Below, piece by piece: positions 51,810-59,064 of a DNA stretch of 64,000 nucleotides. The stretch comes from DAISJI01 sp964559835 (GTDB lineage Bacteria > Acidobacteriota > Terriglobia > Terriglobales > Acidobacteriaceae), in NCBI GenBank assembly GCA_964559835.1, contig CAZLJE010000027.1, positions 1 to 64,000 on the forward strand, written 5' to 3'. Both the position numbers and the translations under genes were made by a program. The notes beneath the pieces are model-generated. The model was not told where the DNA came from. It ran no database searches and was given only the letters and a program-made list of their open reading frames with translations. Numbering within the stretch: position 1 is the stretch's first letter; each line of letters opens with the position of its first letter.

Positions 51810-53645
51810 TTACTTTGCTTTTCTTAGCCTCTCCTCTAACTTGTTCAACTCGTCCGTCAATCCCTGCGGCAGGCGGTCGCCGAACTTATCGAAATGGCTG
51901 CGGATCGACGACACCTCCCCGATCCACCCGTCCACGTCCACGCTGAGCAGTTTCGCAATATTCGTCGACGACACGTCCAGCCCCTTGGTATCCAGATCGT
52001 TCGGCCCGGGCAGGCGCCCGATCGGCGTATCGATGGCGTTCACACGGCCGTCGCAGCGCTCGAACACCCAGCGCAGGACGCGGCTGTTTTCGCCGTATCC
52101 CGGCCACAGGAACTTGCCGTTCTCGTCGGTGCGGAACCAGTTCACATAGAAGATCTTCGGCAGCTTGGCGCCTTCTTTCTTGCCGATCTTCAGCCAGTGT
52201 CCGAAGTAGTCGCCCATGTGATAGCCGCAGAAGGGCAGCATCGCCATCGGATCCCGACGGAGTTGTCCGACCTTGCCCGCCGCCGCAGCCGTAGTTTCAC
52301 TGCTTGCGGTCGCGCCGAGGAATGTTCCGTGCTGCCAGTCGAAAGCTTCCGTCACGAGCGGAACGATGCCGCCGCGACGTCCGCCGAAGAGGATGGCGTC
52401 GATCGGCACGCCCTTGGGGTCTTCCCACTCAGACGCGATGCACGGACACTGCTTCGCCGGCGTAGTAAACCGCGCGTTCGGGTGCGCGGCCTTACGCCCG
52501 CTCTCGGGTGTCCACGGACGCCGCAGCCAATCGACCAGGTGCGCCGGCTTGGTCTCGGTCATACCTTCCCACCAGACATCGTAGTCGGGGGTTAGCGCGC
52601 AATTGGTGAAGATGGAATTCTTGGTCGCCGTGAGCATGGCATTCGGGTTCGACTTCATGCTGGTCCCCGGCGCCACGCCGAAGAATCCATACTCCGGATT
52701 GATTGCGTATAGCCTTCCATCCGCGCCGAACTTCATCCACGCGATATCGTCGCCCACGGTCTCGACCTTCCATCCCGGAATCGTCGGGATCAGCATTGCG
52801 AGGTTCGTCTTGCCGCACGCCGACGGGAAAGCGCCCGTGATGTACTTCGATTTTCCCTCGGGGTTCGTCAGCTTCAGGATGAGCATGTGCTCGGCGAGCC
52901 AACCCTCGTCGCGCGCCTGCACTGACGCGATGCGCAGCGCGTGGCACTTCTTGCCCAGCAGGGCGTTGCCACCGTAACCGGAGCCGTACGACCAGATCTC
53001 GCGCGTCTCGGGGAAGTGGCAGATGTACTTGTGTTCTGCGTTGCACGGCCACGCCGTATCGGCTTCGTTCGGACCGAGCGGGGCGCCGACCGAGTGCAGT
53101 CCTCTCACGAATTCGCCGTCGCGTCCCATCACGTCCAGGACTTTCTTTCCCACGCGCGCCATGATGTGCATGTTCGCCACCACATACGGCGAATCGGTGA
53201 TCTCAACTCCGATCTTCGCGATCGGCGACCCGATCGGTCCCATGCTGTAGGGGATGACGTACATCGTCCGCCCCACCATGCAGCCCGTATACAGCTTGTT
53301 GAGGATCTGCTTCATCTTGGCCGGCTCTTCCCAGTTGTTGGTCGGACCGGCGTCTTCCTTCCTTGCCGAGCAGATGAACGTCCGGTCTTCGACGCGCGCC
53401 ACGTCGGCCGGGTTTGAGCGCACGAAAATGCTGTTGGGGCGCTTCTTGGGATCCATCCCGATGGCCGTGCCCGACTGGATCATCAGGCGCAGCATCTCCT
53501 GGTATTCGTCGGCAGACCCGTCGCAGATTCGGACCTGGTCGGGTTTGCACAGCGTGGTGACTTCCTCGACCCACTGCGACAGCGCCCTGTTCAGGATGGC
53601 GTTACTGGTCTGGACCGCCGGCTCGGCAATTTGGGCTGTGGACAT
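51810..53645 (-). CDS. pckG: Phosphoenolpyruvate carboxykinase (GTP)
   Basis: 611 residues from the ATG at 53645. It converts oxaloacetate plus GTP to phosphoenolpyruvate, the entry to gluconeogenesis. Characteristic of the GTP form: the P-loop ITGAFPSACGKTNLAMLIP with the active-site cysteine, PYSMGPIGSPIAKIGVEITD near residue 150, the FGGRRGGIVPLV block and the WFRTDENGKFLWPGYGENSR region. Length matches GTP-dependent enzymes (about 600) and not the shorter ATP form. The 3' end is bordered by the CAACTTA array. Confidence 0.96.
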   Translation of the reverse strand: MSTAQIAEPAVQTSNAILNRALSQWVEEVTTLCKPDQVRICDGSADEYQEMLRLMIQSGTAIGMDPKKRPNSIFVRSNPADVARVEDRTFICSARKEDAGPTNNWEEPAKMKQILNKLYTGCMVGRTMYVIPYSMGPIGSPIAKIGVEITDSPYVVANMHIMARVGKKVLDVMGRDGEFVRGLHSVGAPLGPNEADTAWPCNAEHKYICHFPETREIWSYGSGYGGNALLGKKCHALRIASVQARDEGWLAEHMLILKLTNPEGKSKYITGAFPSACGKTNLAMLIPTIPGWKVETVGDDIAWMKFGADGRLYAINPEYGFFGVAPGTSMKSNPNAMLTATKNSIFTNCALTPDYDVWWEGMTETKPAHLVDWLRRPWTPESGRKAAHPNARFTTPAKQCPCIASEWEDPKGVPIDAILFGGRRGGIVPLVTEAFDWQHGTFLGATASSETTAAAAGKVGQLRRDPMAMLPFCGYHMGDYFGHWLKIGKKEGAKLPKIFYVNWFRTDENGKFLWPGYGENSRVLRWVFERCDGRVNAIDTPIGRLPGPNDLDTKGLDVSSTNIAKLLSVDVDGWIGEVSSIRSHFDKFGDRLPQGLTDELNKLEERLRKAK

Positions 53646-53803
53646 GATGGCTCTCCTCGTACTACGAGCTTCTATGAACCCCTCGGGTGGCCTCACCCAA
53701 CCAGGAACTTTGGGTGGCCAACCCTCGCTGGTGTTGCCAGGTGGGACAACCTAATCATTCTGAAACTCGGCCGCTCGCCTCGATGTGCCGGGGGTCACAT
53801 CTT

Positions 53804-53881
53804 TGAGTGATTTGTGACTTCTGATTGAGTGATTGTGCTGCCTGAACACAATCACAAATCACAAATCACTCAATCACAAAT
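53804..53881. repeat. Inverted TGATTTG heptamer array
   Basis: GAGTGATTTGTGACTTCTGATTGAGTGATTG on the left faces CAATCACAAATCACAAATCACTCAATCACAAATG on the right, around CTGCCTGAA. A separate GGGTGGCC-rich stretch at about 53685-53750 lies in the pckG leader. Confidence 0.8.
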
Positions 53882-53883
53882 GC

Positions 53884-54261
53884 TCAGACCGCCGCCTCTT
53901 CCTTCTTTTTACCCAACCCCCGCCGCAACTCGTCCACGACCGCATCGACGTGACGCAGCGTCTCGCTCACCGTCAGCGTGTGCATCTCGCGCGAGCCGTT
54001 CTCACCCTGCTCGATCGCCCATTTCAGGTGGCGCCCGGCCGCCTCGACCGCCAGCGGGTCGGTGATGACTTTGCCGGTGCGTTTGTTGTATTCGACCCAG
54101 GCAGGATGGGGCAGCGCGATCCAGACGGGGTGCCCGTCGACCAGGAACTTGATGTCCACCGCGTCGGCGTGGCGGGTTGCAATCGCCACGATCAGCGCCT
54201 GGTACATCACGTGAACTTCTTTACCGGACCAGCGATCAATACAGTGAAAGTCTGCGTACAT
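53884..54261 (-). CDS. Protein of unknown function
   Basis: 125 residues from the ATG at 54261 (MYADFHCIDRWSGKEVHVMY). A mixed alpha/beta N-terminal part (ALIVAIATRHADAVDIKFLV, GHPVWIALPHPAWVEYNKR) is followed by a helical C-terminus (DPLAVEAAGRHLKWAIEQGE, LRHVDAVVDELRRGLGKKKE). It is soluble, with no catalytic signature. The 3' end meets the TGATTTG array. It looks like a real gene by codon bias, but no family is recognised. Confidence 0.55.
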   Translation of the reverse strand: MYADFHCIDRWSGKEVHVMYQALIVAIATRHADAVDIKFLVDGHPVWIALPHPAWVEYNKRTGKVITDPLAVEAAGRHLKWAIEQGENGSREMHTLTVSETLRHVDAVVDELRRGLGKKKEEAAV

Positions 54262-54325
54262 GGCTGAACTAATAATTTTAATTGATAGGGGTATAACGGG
54301 GAAGGGAAATGCAGGAACCGGGCGA

Positions 54326-54598
54326 TCACCTGGACCTATACATTGCAATTGCATGCCAAGCGCTGGCGATAACGGCAGCGGCAGCGCCGAGCGCAGCGAG
54401 ATCTCCAATCAGACCTGTCCATACGACTCCGCGTCCGCCCGCGAAACCGCCCTCTCGGTAGAGAGTGAATGGAACGCCATATGGAAAAAAGCAATCCCAG
54501 CATGAAACCGGGCGCAGGAAGTTTCGGGCATTTGCAAATACGAGAATTACAGCTGTCGCAAAGGACGAAATCACGAATTTGCGACTAATCGTCATCAC
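54326..54598 (-). CDS. Small membrane protein of unknown function
   Basis: 90 residues with two hydrophobic segments (FVISSFATAVILVFA and TGLIGDLAALGAAAAVIASA). Between them lies CWDCFFPYGVPFTLYREGGF, a pattern (CxxCF-x-YG-x-PF-x-x-Y-x-x-GGF) seen in small bacterial inner-membrane proteins. It is on the same strand as the neighbouring gene at 53884-54261 with about 65 nt between. The GC content is lower than in adjacent housekeeping genes. No function assigned. Confidence 0.55.
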   Translation of the reverse strand: MMTISRKFVISSFATAVILVFANARNFLRPVSCWDCFFPYGVPFTLYREGGFAGGRGVVWTGLIGDLAALGAAAAVIASAWHAIAMYRSR

Positions 54599-54640
54599 GA
54601 CGTTGCGCGATTATGGTACCTGAAACATCGAATTTTGCCT

Positions 54641-54672
54641 CCTGATCACCGACCACTGATCACTGACCACTC
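54641..54672. repeat. Heptamer array, TGATCAC type
   Basis: TGATCAC, CGACCAC, TGATCAC, TGACCAC, followed by TCATTTC. The array lies just before the tyrS start region; the longest tyrS frame would translate it. Confidence 0.75.
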
Positions 54673-54706
54673 ATTTCTCGCCCCTCTGCGTTATCTTTAT
54701 TACGCC

Positions 54707-55996
54707 ATGTCCTTCCGCCCCGTTGACGAGCAGATCGCCTACATCTCCAAAGGCGCCTCCGAGATCATCCGTCTCGACGAACTCCGCGAGAAGCTGAAGA
54801 AGTCGCTCGAAACCAACACCCCCCTCAAGGTCAAGGCCGGCTTCGACCCCACCGCCCCCGACCTCCACCTCGGCCACACCGTGCTCATCCGCAAGCTCAA
54901 GCACTTCCAGGACATGGGCCACACCGTCCAGTTCGTGATCGGCGACTTCACCGGCATGATCGGCGACCCCACCGGCCGCAATGCCACGCGCCCGCCGCTT
55001 TCGCGCGAGCAGATCGACGCCAACGCCGAAACTTACAAACAGCAGGTGTTCAAGATCCTCGATCCCGAGAAGACCAAGGTCGTCTACAACGGCGAGTGGC
55101 TGCGCGCGCTCGGCGCCGAGGGCATGATCAAGCTCGCCGCCAAGTACACCGTCTCGCAGATGCTCGAGCGCGAAGACTTCCACAAGCGCTTCCAGGAAGA
55201 AAAGCCTATCGCCGTCCACGAACTGCTCTATCCGCTGGCGCAGGGCTACGACTCCGTCGCGCTCGAATCCGACGTCGAACTCGGCGGCACCGACCAGAAG
55301 TTCAACCTTCTCGTCGGCCGCGAACTTCAGCGCTCCTACGGCCAACCCAGCCAGGTCGTCCTGACCATGCCGCTGCTCGAAGGCCTCGACGGCGTGCAGA
55401 AGATGTCGAAGAGCTACGGCAACTATATCGGCATCACCGAGCGACCGCTCGACATGTACGGCAAGGTCATGTCCATCTCCGACGACCTGATGTGGCGTTA
55501 CTACGAGCTGCTCACCGACGTGACCACCGCCGAGATCGCCGCCCTCCGCAAACGCTCGCAGACGGGCGAAGTCCATCCCATGGCCGCGAAGAAGGAACTG
55601 GCGCGCCGCATCGTCACCGATTTCCACGGCGTCAAGGCCGCGCAGCAAGCCGAAGAAGATTGGGCAAAGCAATTTCAGAAGGATGAGACACCGGAGAACG
55701 TTGAGACTGTCGTCGTACCCATGGCTCGTATTGAGTATGAGTTGAATGAAGATGCGCCGATGCGAGGGATCGAGGTGGGGCCGGCGCGGTATTGGATAAA
55801 GGTGGACCGACTTCTAGTCGAAGCTGGATTGGCAGCATCCGGTACTGAAGCGAACCGTAAGATTAAAGAGCACGCAGTACGGATTGCAGACCAGATTGTA
55901 CCGGGAGCTCGGATGTGCTTCGTGGAAAGACCCGGAGATCTGTTGGTTCGAGTTGGGAGACGTCTCAAGAAAGTGCAAGTGTCGCATCAGCGGTAA
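54707..55996 (+). CDS. tyrS: Tyrosyl-tRNA synthetase
   Basis: 429 residues from the ATG at 54707. It charges tRNA-Tyr. Class I signatures: LHLGHTVLI (HIGH-type) near residue 51 and KMSKSYGNYIGIT. GDFTGMIGDPTGRN and ELLYPLAQGYDSVALESDVE with LGGTDQKFNLL are TyrRS-specific. A C-terminal S4-like RNA-binding domain (KVDRLLVEAGLAASGTEANR) completes it. From about 55670 to the stop the third-position bias changes abruptly from strongly C to mixed, suggesting that the S4-encoding end was acquired by recombination. The stop overlaps the repeat starting at 55995. Confidence 0.95.
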   Translation: MSFRPVDEQIAYISKGASEIIRLDELREKLKKSLETNTPLKVKAGFDPTAPDLHLGHTVLIRKLKHFQDMGHTVQFVIGDFTGMIGDPTGRNATRPPLSREQIDANAETYKQQVFKILDPEKTKVVYNGEWLRALGAEGMIKLAAKYTVSQMLEREDFHKRFQEEKPIAVHELLYPLAQGYDSVALESDVELGGTDQKFNLLVGRELQRSYGQPSQVVLTMPLLEGLDGVQKMSKSYGNYIGITERPLDMYGKVMSISDDLMWRYYELLTDVTTAEIAALRKRSQTGEVHPMAAKKELARRIVTDFHGVKAAQQAEEDWAKQFQKDETPENVETVVVPMARIEYELNEDAPMRGIEVGPARYWIKVDRLLVEAGLAASGTEANRKIKEHAVRIADQIVPGARMCFVERPGDLLVRVGRRLKKVQVSHQR

Positions 55997-56060
55997 CAAA
56001 AGGTCCTTCGACTACGCGGCGGCCTCGCTGCGCTCACCCGCGACTCCGCTCAGCATCACA
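55995..56060 (+). repeat. ACAAAAGG...GCTCAGCATGACA repeat, copy A
   Basis: AACAAAAGGTCCTTCGACT at one end and CGACTCCGCTCAGCATCACA at the other, with a GC-rich self-complementary centre. It is in the same orientation as copy C (56508-56574) and inverted relative to copy B (56118-56200). Confidence 0.85.
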
Positions 56061-56117
56061 GTCGTTAGAACGTAGGACAGGTAGAGAGCTTAGGGGTAAT
56101 CCAAAATATTAACGCAG

Positions 56118-56574
56118 TGTCATGCTGAGCGGAGCCGCACGCGAAAATGCTGCCGCTACTCTTGCTCTTGACGCGGCGGAGTCGAAGCACCTTTTGTTTC
56201 CGCCGCGAACCATCCCTCGCTCAGGTCTTTCCAGTGCGGATTCATTTTCGCAATCAGCCATTCCTTGTTTTCACGCCGCCATCCTTTTAGCTGCTTTTCA
56301 CGCGCGATGGCGCGCTGCACATGTTGATAAATTTCGTAATACACGAGTCGATTGCATTTGTACTTCTCGGTGAACCCTTCGACGACGTGGTTTTTGTGTT
56401 GCCAAACTCGCTGGACCAGTTTCGATGTCACGCCGATATACAGCGCATTCCTCGACGTGCTTTGCATCATGTACACGAAGTAGCGATGTTCTCGCATAGC
56501 GCAGGCCGAAACAAAAGGTGCTTCGACTCCGCCGCGCGCTCGCAAGCTCACGCGCGACTCCGCTCAGCATGACA
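56118..56574. mobile_element. Candidate GIY-YIG element with terminal inverted repeats
   Basis: Copy B at 56118-56200 starts TGTCATGCTGAGCGGAG and ends GAAGCACCTTTTGTTTC. Copy C at 56508-56574 starts GAAACAAAAGGTGCTTCGAC and ends CGACTCCGCTCAGCATGACA. The two are near-perfect mirror images, about 70-80 nt each, enclosing one gene of the GIY-YIG nuclease fold. The gene's last ~15 codons run into copy B. A solo copy A lies 58 nt to the left. The layout is that of a compact autonomous element plus a non-autonomous derivative, but transposition is not shown. Confidence 0.65.
56156..56497 (-). CDS. GIY-YIG nuclease-family protein
   Basis: 113 residues from the ATG at 56497; the longer frame translates the flanking repeat. 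RYFVYMMQSTSRNALYIGVT is the GIY-YIG strand pair (VYM and YIG), LVQRVWQHK supplies the catalytic-type arginine, KCNRLVYYEIYQHVQRAIAR follows, and EKQLKGWRRENKEWLI holds the metal-binding glutamate. The length fits free-standing YhbQ/UPF0213-like members. The C-terminal AAETKGASTPPRQEQE comes from repeat copy B. Endonuclease activity is predicted by family, not demonstrated. Its enclosure by inverted repeats suggests it acts on them. Confidence 0.88.
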   Translation of the reverse strand: MREHRYFVYMMQSTSRNALYIGVTSKLVQRVWQHKNHVVEGFTEKYKCNRLVYYEIYQHVQRAIAREKQLKGWRRENKEWLIAKMNPHWKDLSEGWFAAETKGASTPPRQEQE

Positions 56575-56645
56575 GTTGTTTAGTTTTTAGTATGTGATAA
56601 CAGCGCTGATATTCTTTCACAAGTTCCAGAACAGGAATTGAATTC

Positions 56646-57512
56646 ATGCGCGCGATTGCCCTGCTCGGGCCGAATGCCGACGCCAACGATGTCGCTGGAT
56701 TTGCTGCGGCCGCGCGCGTTGCCATTGCCATTCACCCCAGAATCGACCCAACCTCTCCTCCCGATGCCGCGCTCATCTTTGGCGGCGACGGCACCATCCA
56801 CCGCCATCTCAAATCTCTGGTCGAAACCGGCGTTCCGGTGCTCATGGTCCCGCGCGGCAGCGGTAACGATTTCGCGCGTGCCATTGGTCTGACAACGAAC
56901 GCCCACGCAACATCCGCCTGGCACAATTTCTGCGAAGGACAACGGAACATCCGCGTCATCGATGTAGGCGAGATTGTTCCCGGAACCCGGACCCCGCACC
57001 CCGGAGCCCTCTTTTGCTGCGTCGCCGGCGCCGGCATCGACTCCGATGTCAACCGCCGCGCCAATAGCCTCCCGCGTTGGCTTCGCGCCAATGGCGGGTA
57101 TGCCCTCAGCGTTCTTGGCGGCGCGCTTAACTTCCGCCCCGAGCGGATCTCCGTCCAGTTCGAAGACGAGCAGGGCAAGCCTGGAGAAATCTCCGAGCCT
57201 GCCCTGATGTGCGCCTTCGCCAACGCCAACTCCTACGGCCACGGCATGCGCATCGCCCCCGCCGCCCAACTCGACGACAGCCTCCTCGACCTGATCTTCG
57301 TCCGCCGGGCTGGTCCCGCACGCCTGCTGACTGTTTTCCCCAAGGTCTATTTCGGCTCCCACATGGGCCTGCGCGAAGTCGAGCACCGCCGCGTACGCCG
57401 CCTCCGCATTGCCTCCGAAACCCCGCTCGACATCTACGCCGACGGCGAATTCGTCTGCCAGACCCCTGCCGAAGTGAGGGTCCGGCCCAAGGCGCTGAAG
57501 GTCATCTCGTAA
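56646..57512 (+). CDS. Diacylglycerol/sphingosine-kinase-family lipid kinase
   Basis: 288 residues. The nucleotide-binding motif IFGGDGTIHRHL near residue 47 and the loop MVPRGSGNDFARAIGL define the DagK/YegS catalytic family, which phosphorylates membrane lipids with ATP. The C-terminal beta domain has ALMCAFANANSYGHGMRIAP and DSLLDLIFVRRAG. Residues of about 112-120 (PGTRTPHPG) are encoded by a CCCGGAA-type heptamer array at 56979-57006 between DVGEIV and ALFCCVAGAG; in relatives this loop is short. The frame is preserved. The exact lipid substrate is unknown. Confidence 0.85.
   Translation: MRAIALLGPNADANDVAGFAAAARVAIAIHPRIDPTSPPDAALIFGGDGTIHRHLKSLVETGVPVLMVPRGSGNDFARAIGLTTNAHATSAWHNFCEGQRNIRVIDVGEIVPGTRTPHPGALFCCVAGAGIDSDVNRRANSLPRWLRANGGYALSVLGGALNFRPERISVQFEDEQGKPGEISEPALMCAFANANSYGHGMRIAPAAQLDDSLLDLIFVRRAGPARLLTVFPKVYFGSHMGLREVEHRRVRRLRIASETPLDIYADGEFVCQTPAEVRVRPKALKVIS
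56979..57006. repeat. Heptamer array inside the lipid kinase gene
   Basis: Four 7-nt units: CCCGGAA, CCCGGAC, CCCGCAC, CCCGGAG, followed by CCC. The array is translated in frame as a Pro/Gly/Thr-rich loop. Confidence 0.85.
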
Positions 57513-57598
57513 TTGATGATTTCGTGATTTGTGATTGGTGATTTAAGGTGTGACCGAAGCGCAATCACCAATCACAAATCGCTAAATCACAAATCCAA
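57513..57598. repeat. Inverted TGATTTG heptamer array
   Basis: GTGATTT, GTGATTG, GTGATTT at about 57523-57545 face CAATCAC, CAATCAC, AAATCGC, TAAATCAC, AAATCC at about 57562-57598. The array fills the lipid kinase-sppA spacer. Confidence 0.85.
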
Positions 57599-57622
57599 TC
57601 CGCGCTGTAGAATCCACTAGTT

Positions 57623-58540
57623 ATGTCTGACACTCCTCGTTCCCGCACCCTGCTTTGGGTCCTGATCGGCGGCGCGGCGTTTTTCATCTTTGTGCTCGCC
57701 GTCTTCACCATCGTTTACGTCAGCGTCAAAGGCGAGCAGGGCACCTACGTCGTCAGCGGCGGGACCGGTGGACGCATTGCCGTCGTCGACGTCGAGGGCG
57801 TCATCATTTCGCCCGACGAAACCGTCAAACAGCTGAAGAAGTTCGGCGACGACGATTCGATCAAAGCCATCATCGTTCACCTGAACACGCCCGGTGGCGG
57901 GGCCGCGGCGTCGGAGGAGATCTACAGGGAAGTCCGCCGCGTCCGCGACGAGAAAAAGAAAAAGATCGTCGCCTCCATTGAGACCGTCGGCGCCAGCGGC
58001 GGCTACTACATCGCCAGCGCCTGCAACAAGATCTACGCCGACGAAGCCAGCATCGTCGGCTCCATCGGCGTCATTATGGAGTGGTACAACTACGGCGACC
58101 TGCTGCACTGGGCCAAGATGAAAGAAGTCCTGATCAAGGCCGGCGAACTGAAAGACACCGGCGATCCCACGCGCGACCTTACCCCCGCCGAACGCGACTA
58201 TCTCCAGGGCATGGCCGACAACATGCACCAGCAGTTCATCGCCAACGTCGCCGCCGGCCGCGGCATGAAAGTCGAAGACCTTACCCCGATCGCCAATGGC
58301 CGTGTCTGGACCGGTCTCCAGGCCCTGCCGCTCAAGCTGATCGACCAGGTCGGCGACTTCGAAGTCGCGATCAGAGAAACAGCAAAGGACGTCGGCATCA
58401 AGGGCGAGCCGTCCATCGTTAAGCAACAGAAGGAGAAGAAGACGTTGCTGGACCTCGTCTTCGGCGACGTCAGCGAGTACGTCCCCGACCGCGCCAAGCT
58501 CATCCAGAAGAATCCCGGCTTTTATTATTTGTGGCGCTGA
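57623..58540 (+). CDS. sppA: Signal peptide peptidase, SppA type
   Basis: 305 residues, anchored by one N-terminal membrane segment (LLWVLIGGAAFFIFVLAVFTIVYVS at about 10-34), protease domain on the outer face. The Ser-Lys dyad is visible: Ser125 in VGASGGYYIA and Lys177 in GELKDTGDP. The SIVGSIGVIMEWYNYGDLL block is also conserved. It degrades signal peptides left in the membrane. The length matches the short, single-domain (36-kDa) bacterial form that works as an octamer. Confidence 0.93.
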   Translation: MSDTPRSRTLLWVLIGGAAFFIFVLAVFTIVYVSVKGEQGTYVVSGGTGGRIAVVDVEGVIISPDETVKQLKKFGDDDSIKAIIVHLNTPGGGAAASEEIYREVRRVRDEKKKKIVASIETVGASGGYYIASACNKIYADEASIVGSIGVIMEWYNYGDLLHWAKMKEVLIKAGELKDTGDPTRDLTPAERDYLQGMADNMHQQFIANVAAGRGMKVEDLTPIANGRVWTGLQALPLKLIDQVGDFEVAIRETAKDVGIKGEPSIVKQQKEKKTLLDLVFGDVSEYVPDRAKLIQKNPGFYYLWR

Positions 58541-58555
58541 AGCGAGCTTTAGACT

Positions 58556-58581
58556 TACTCGGCACTTGGCACTTTGCACTC
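58556..58581. repeat. Heptamer array, GGCACTT type
   Basis: CGGCACT, TGGCACT, TTGCACT, between sppA and the HU/IHF gene. A shorter CTTGGCACTCAGCACC version is at about 60061-60076. Confidence 0.6.
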
Positions 58582-58655
58582 TTATCGCGTATAACTTCCC
58601 TTGCGGCTAAACCCAAGCGGCATTGATACTTGCAGCGGAACGGAGAACCCCGGAC

Positions 58656-58988
58656 ATGACCAAGGCCGACCTCATCGATGAGGTCTCGCGCCTGGCGGAA
58701 CTGACCCGCAAGGACAGCGAGATCATCGTCGAGACCATCTTCGACAGCATCGTGCGCTCCCTGCGCACCGGGGACAAGATCGAGATCCGCGGCTTTGGCA
58801 GCTTCCGTACGCGCCAGCGCAAGCCACGCGTCGGGCGCAATCCCAAGACCGGCGACCGCGTCGAGGTCCCGGCCAAGAAGATCCCGTTCTTCAAGCCGAG
58901 CAAGGAATTGAAGGACCTCGTGAATGTAGGCGGCAACGGTGGCGGCGCAACTCCTCCTCCGGCCACCACACCCCCGAGCCCCAGCTAG
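58656..58988 (+). CDS. HU/IHF-family DNA-binding protein
   Basis: 110 residues from the ATG at 58656. MTKADLIDEVSRLAELTRKD with IRGFGSFRTRQRKPRVGRNP and the arm tip RNPKTGDRVEVPAKKIPFFK is the classic HU/IHF fold; RVGRNPKTG favours IHF-like DNA bending. It binds as a dimer and compacts or bends DNA. The extra C-terminal tail (NVGGNGGGATPPPATTPPSP) is low-complexity and not part of the fold; such tails are seen on some acidobacterial and actinobacterial members. It follows sppA after the GGCACTT array. Confidence 0.92.
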   Translation: MTKADLIDEVSRLAELTRKDSEIIVETIFDSIVRSLRTGDKIEIRGFGSFRTRQRKPRVGRNPKTGDRVEVPAKKIPFFKPSKELKDLVNVGGNGGGATPPPATTPPSPS

Positions 58989-58989
58989 A

Positions 58990-59035
58990 GGGATTTGTGA
59001 TTTAGCGATTTGCGATTGAGTGATTGAAGCGCGCT
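58990..59035. repeat. TGATTTG heptamer array
   Basis: GGATTTGTGATTTAGCGATT, TGCGATTGAGTGATTGA-type units with core TGATT/CGATT. It is a single-armed array after the HU/IHF stop. Confidence 0.7.
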
Positions 59036-59064
59036 GGCCATCGCGCGCTTGATTTCCCTGCGCC

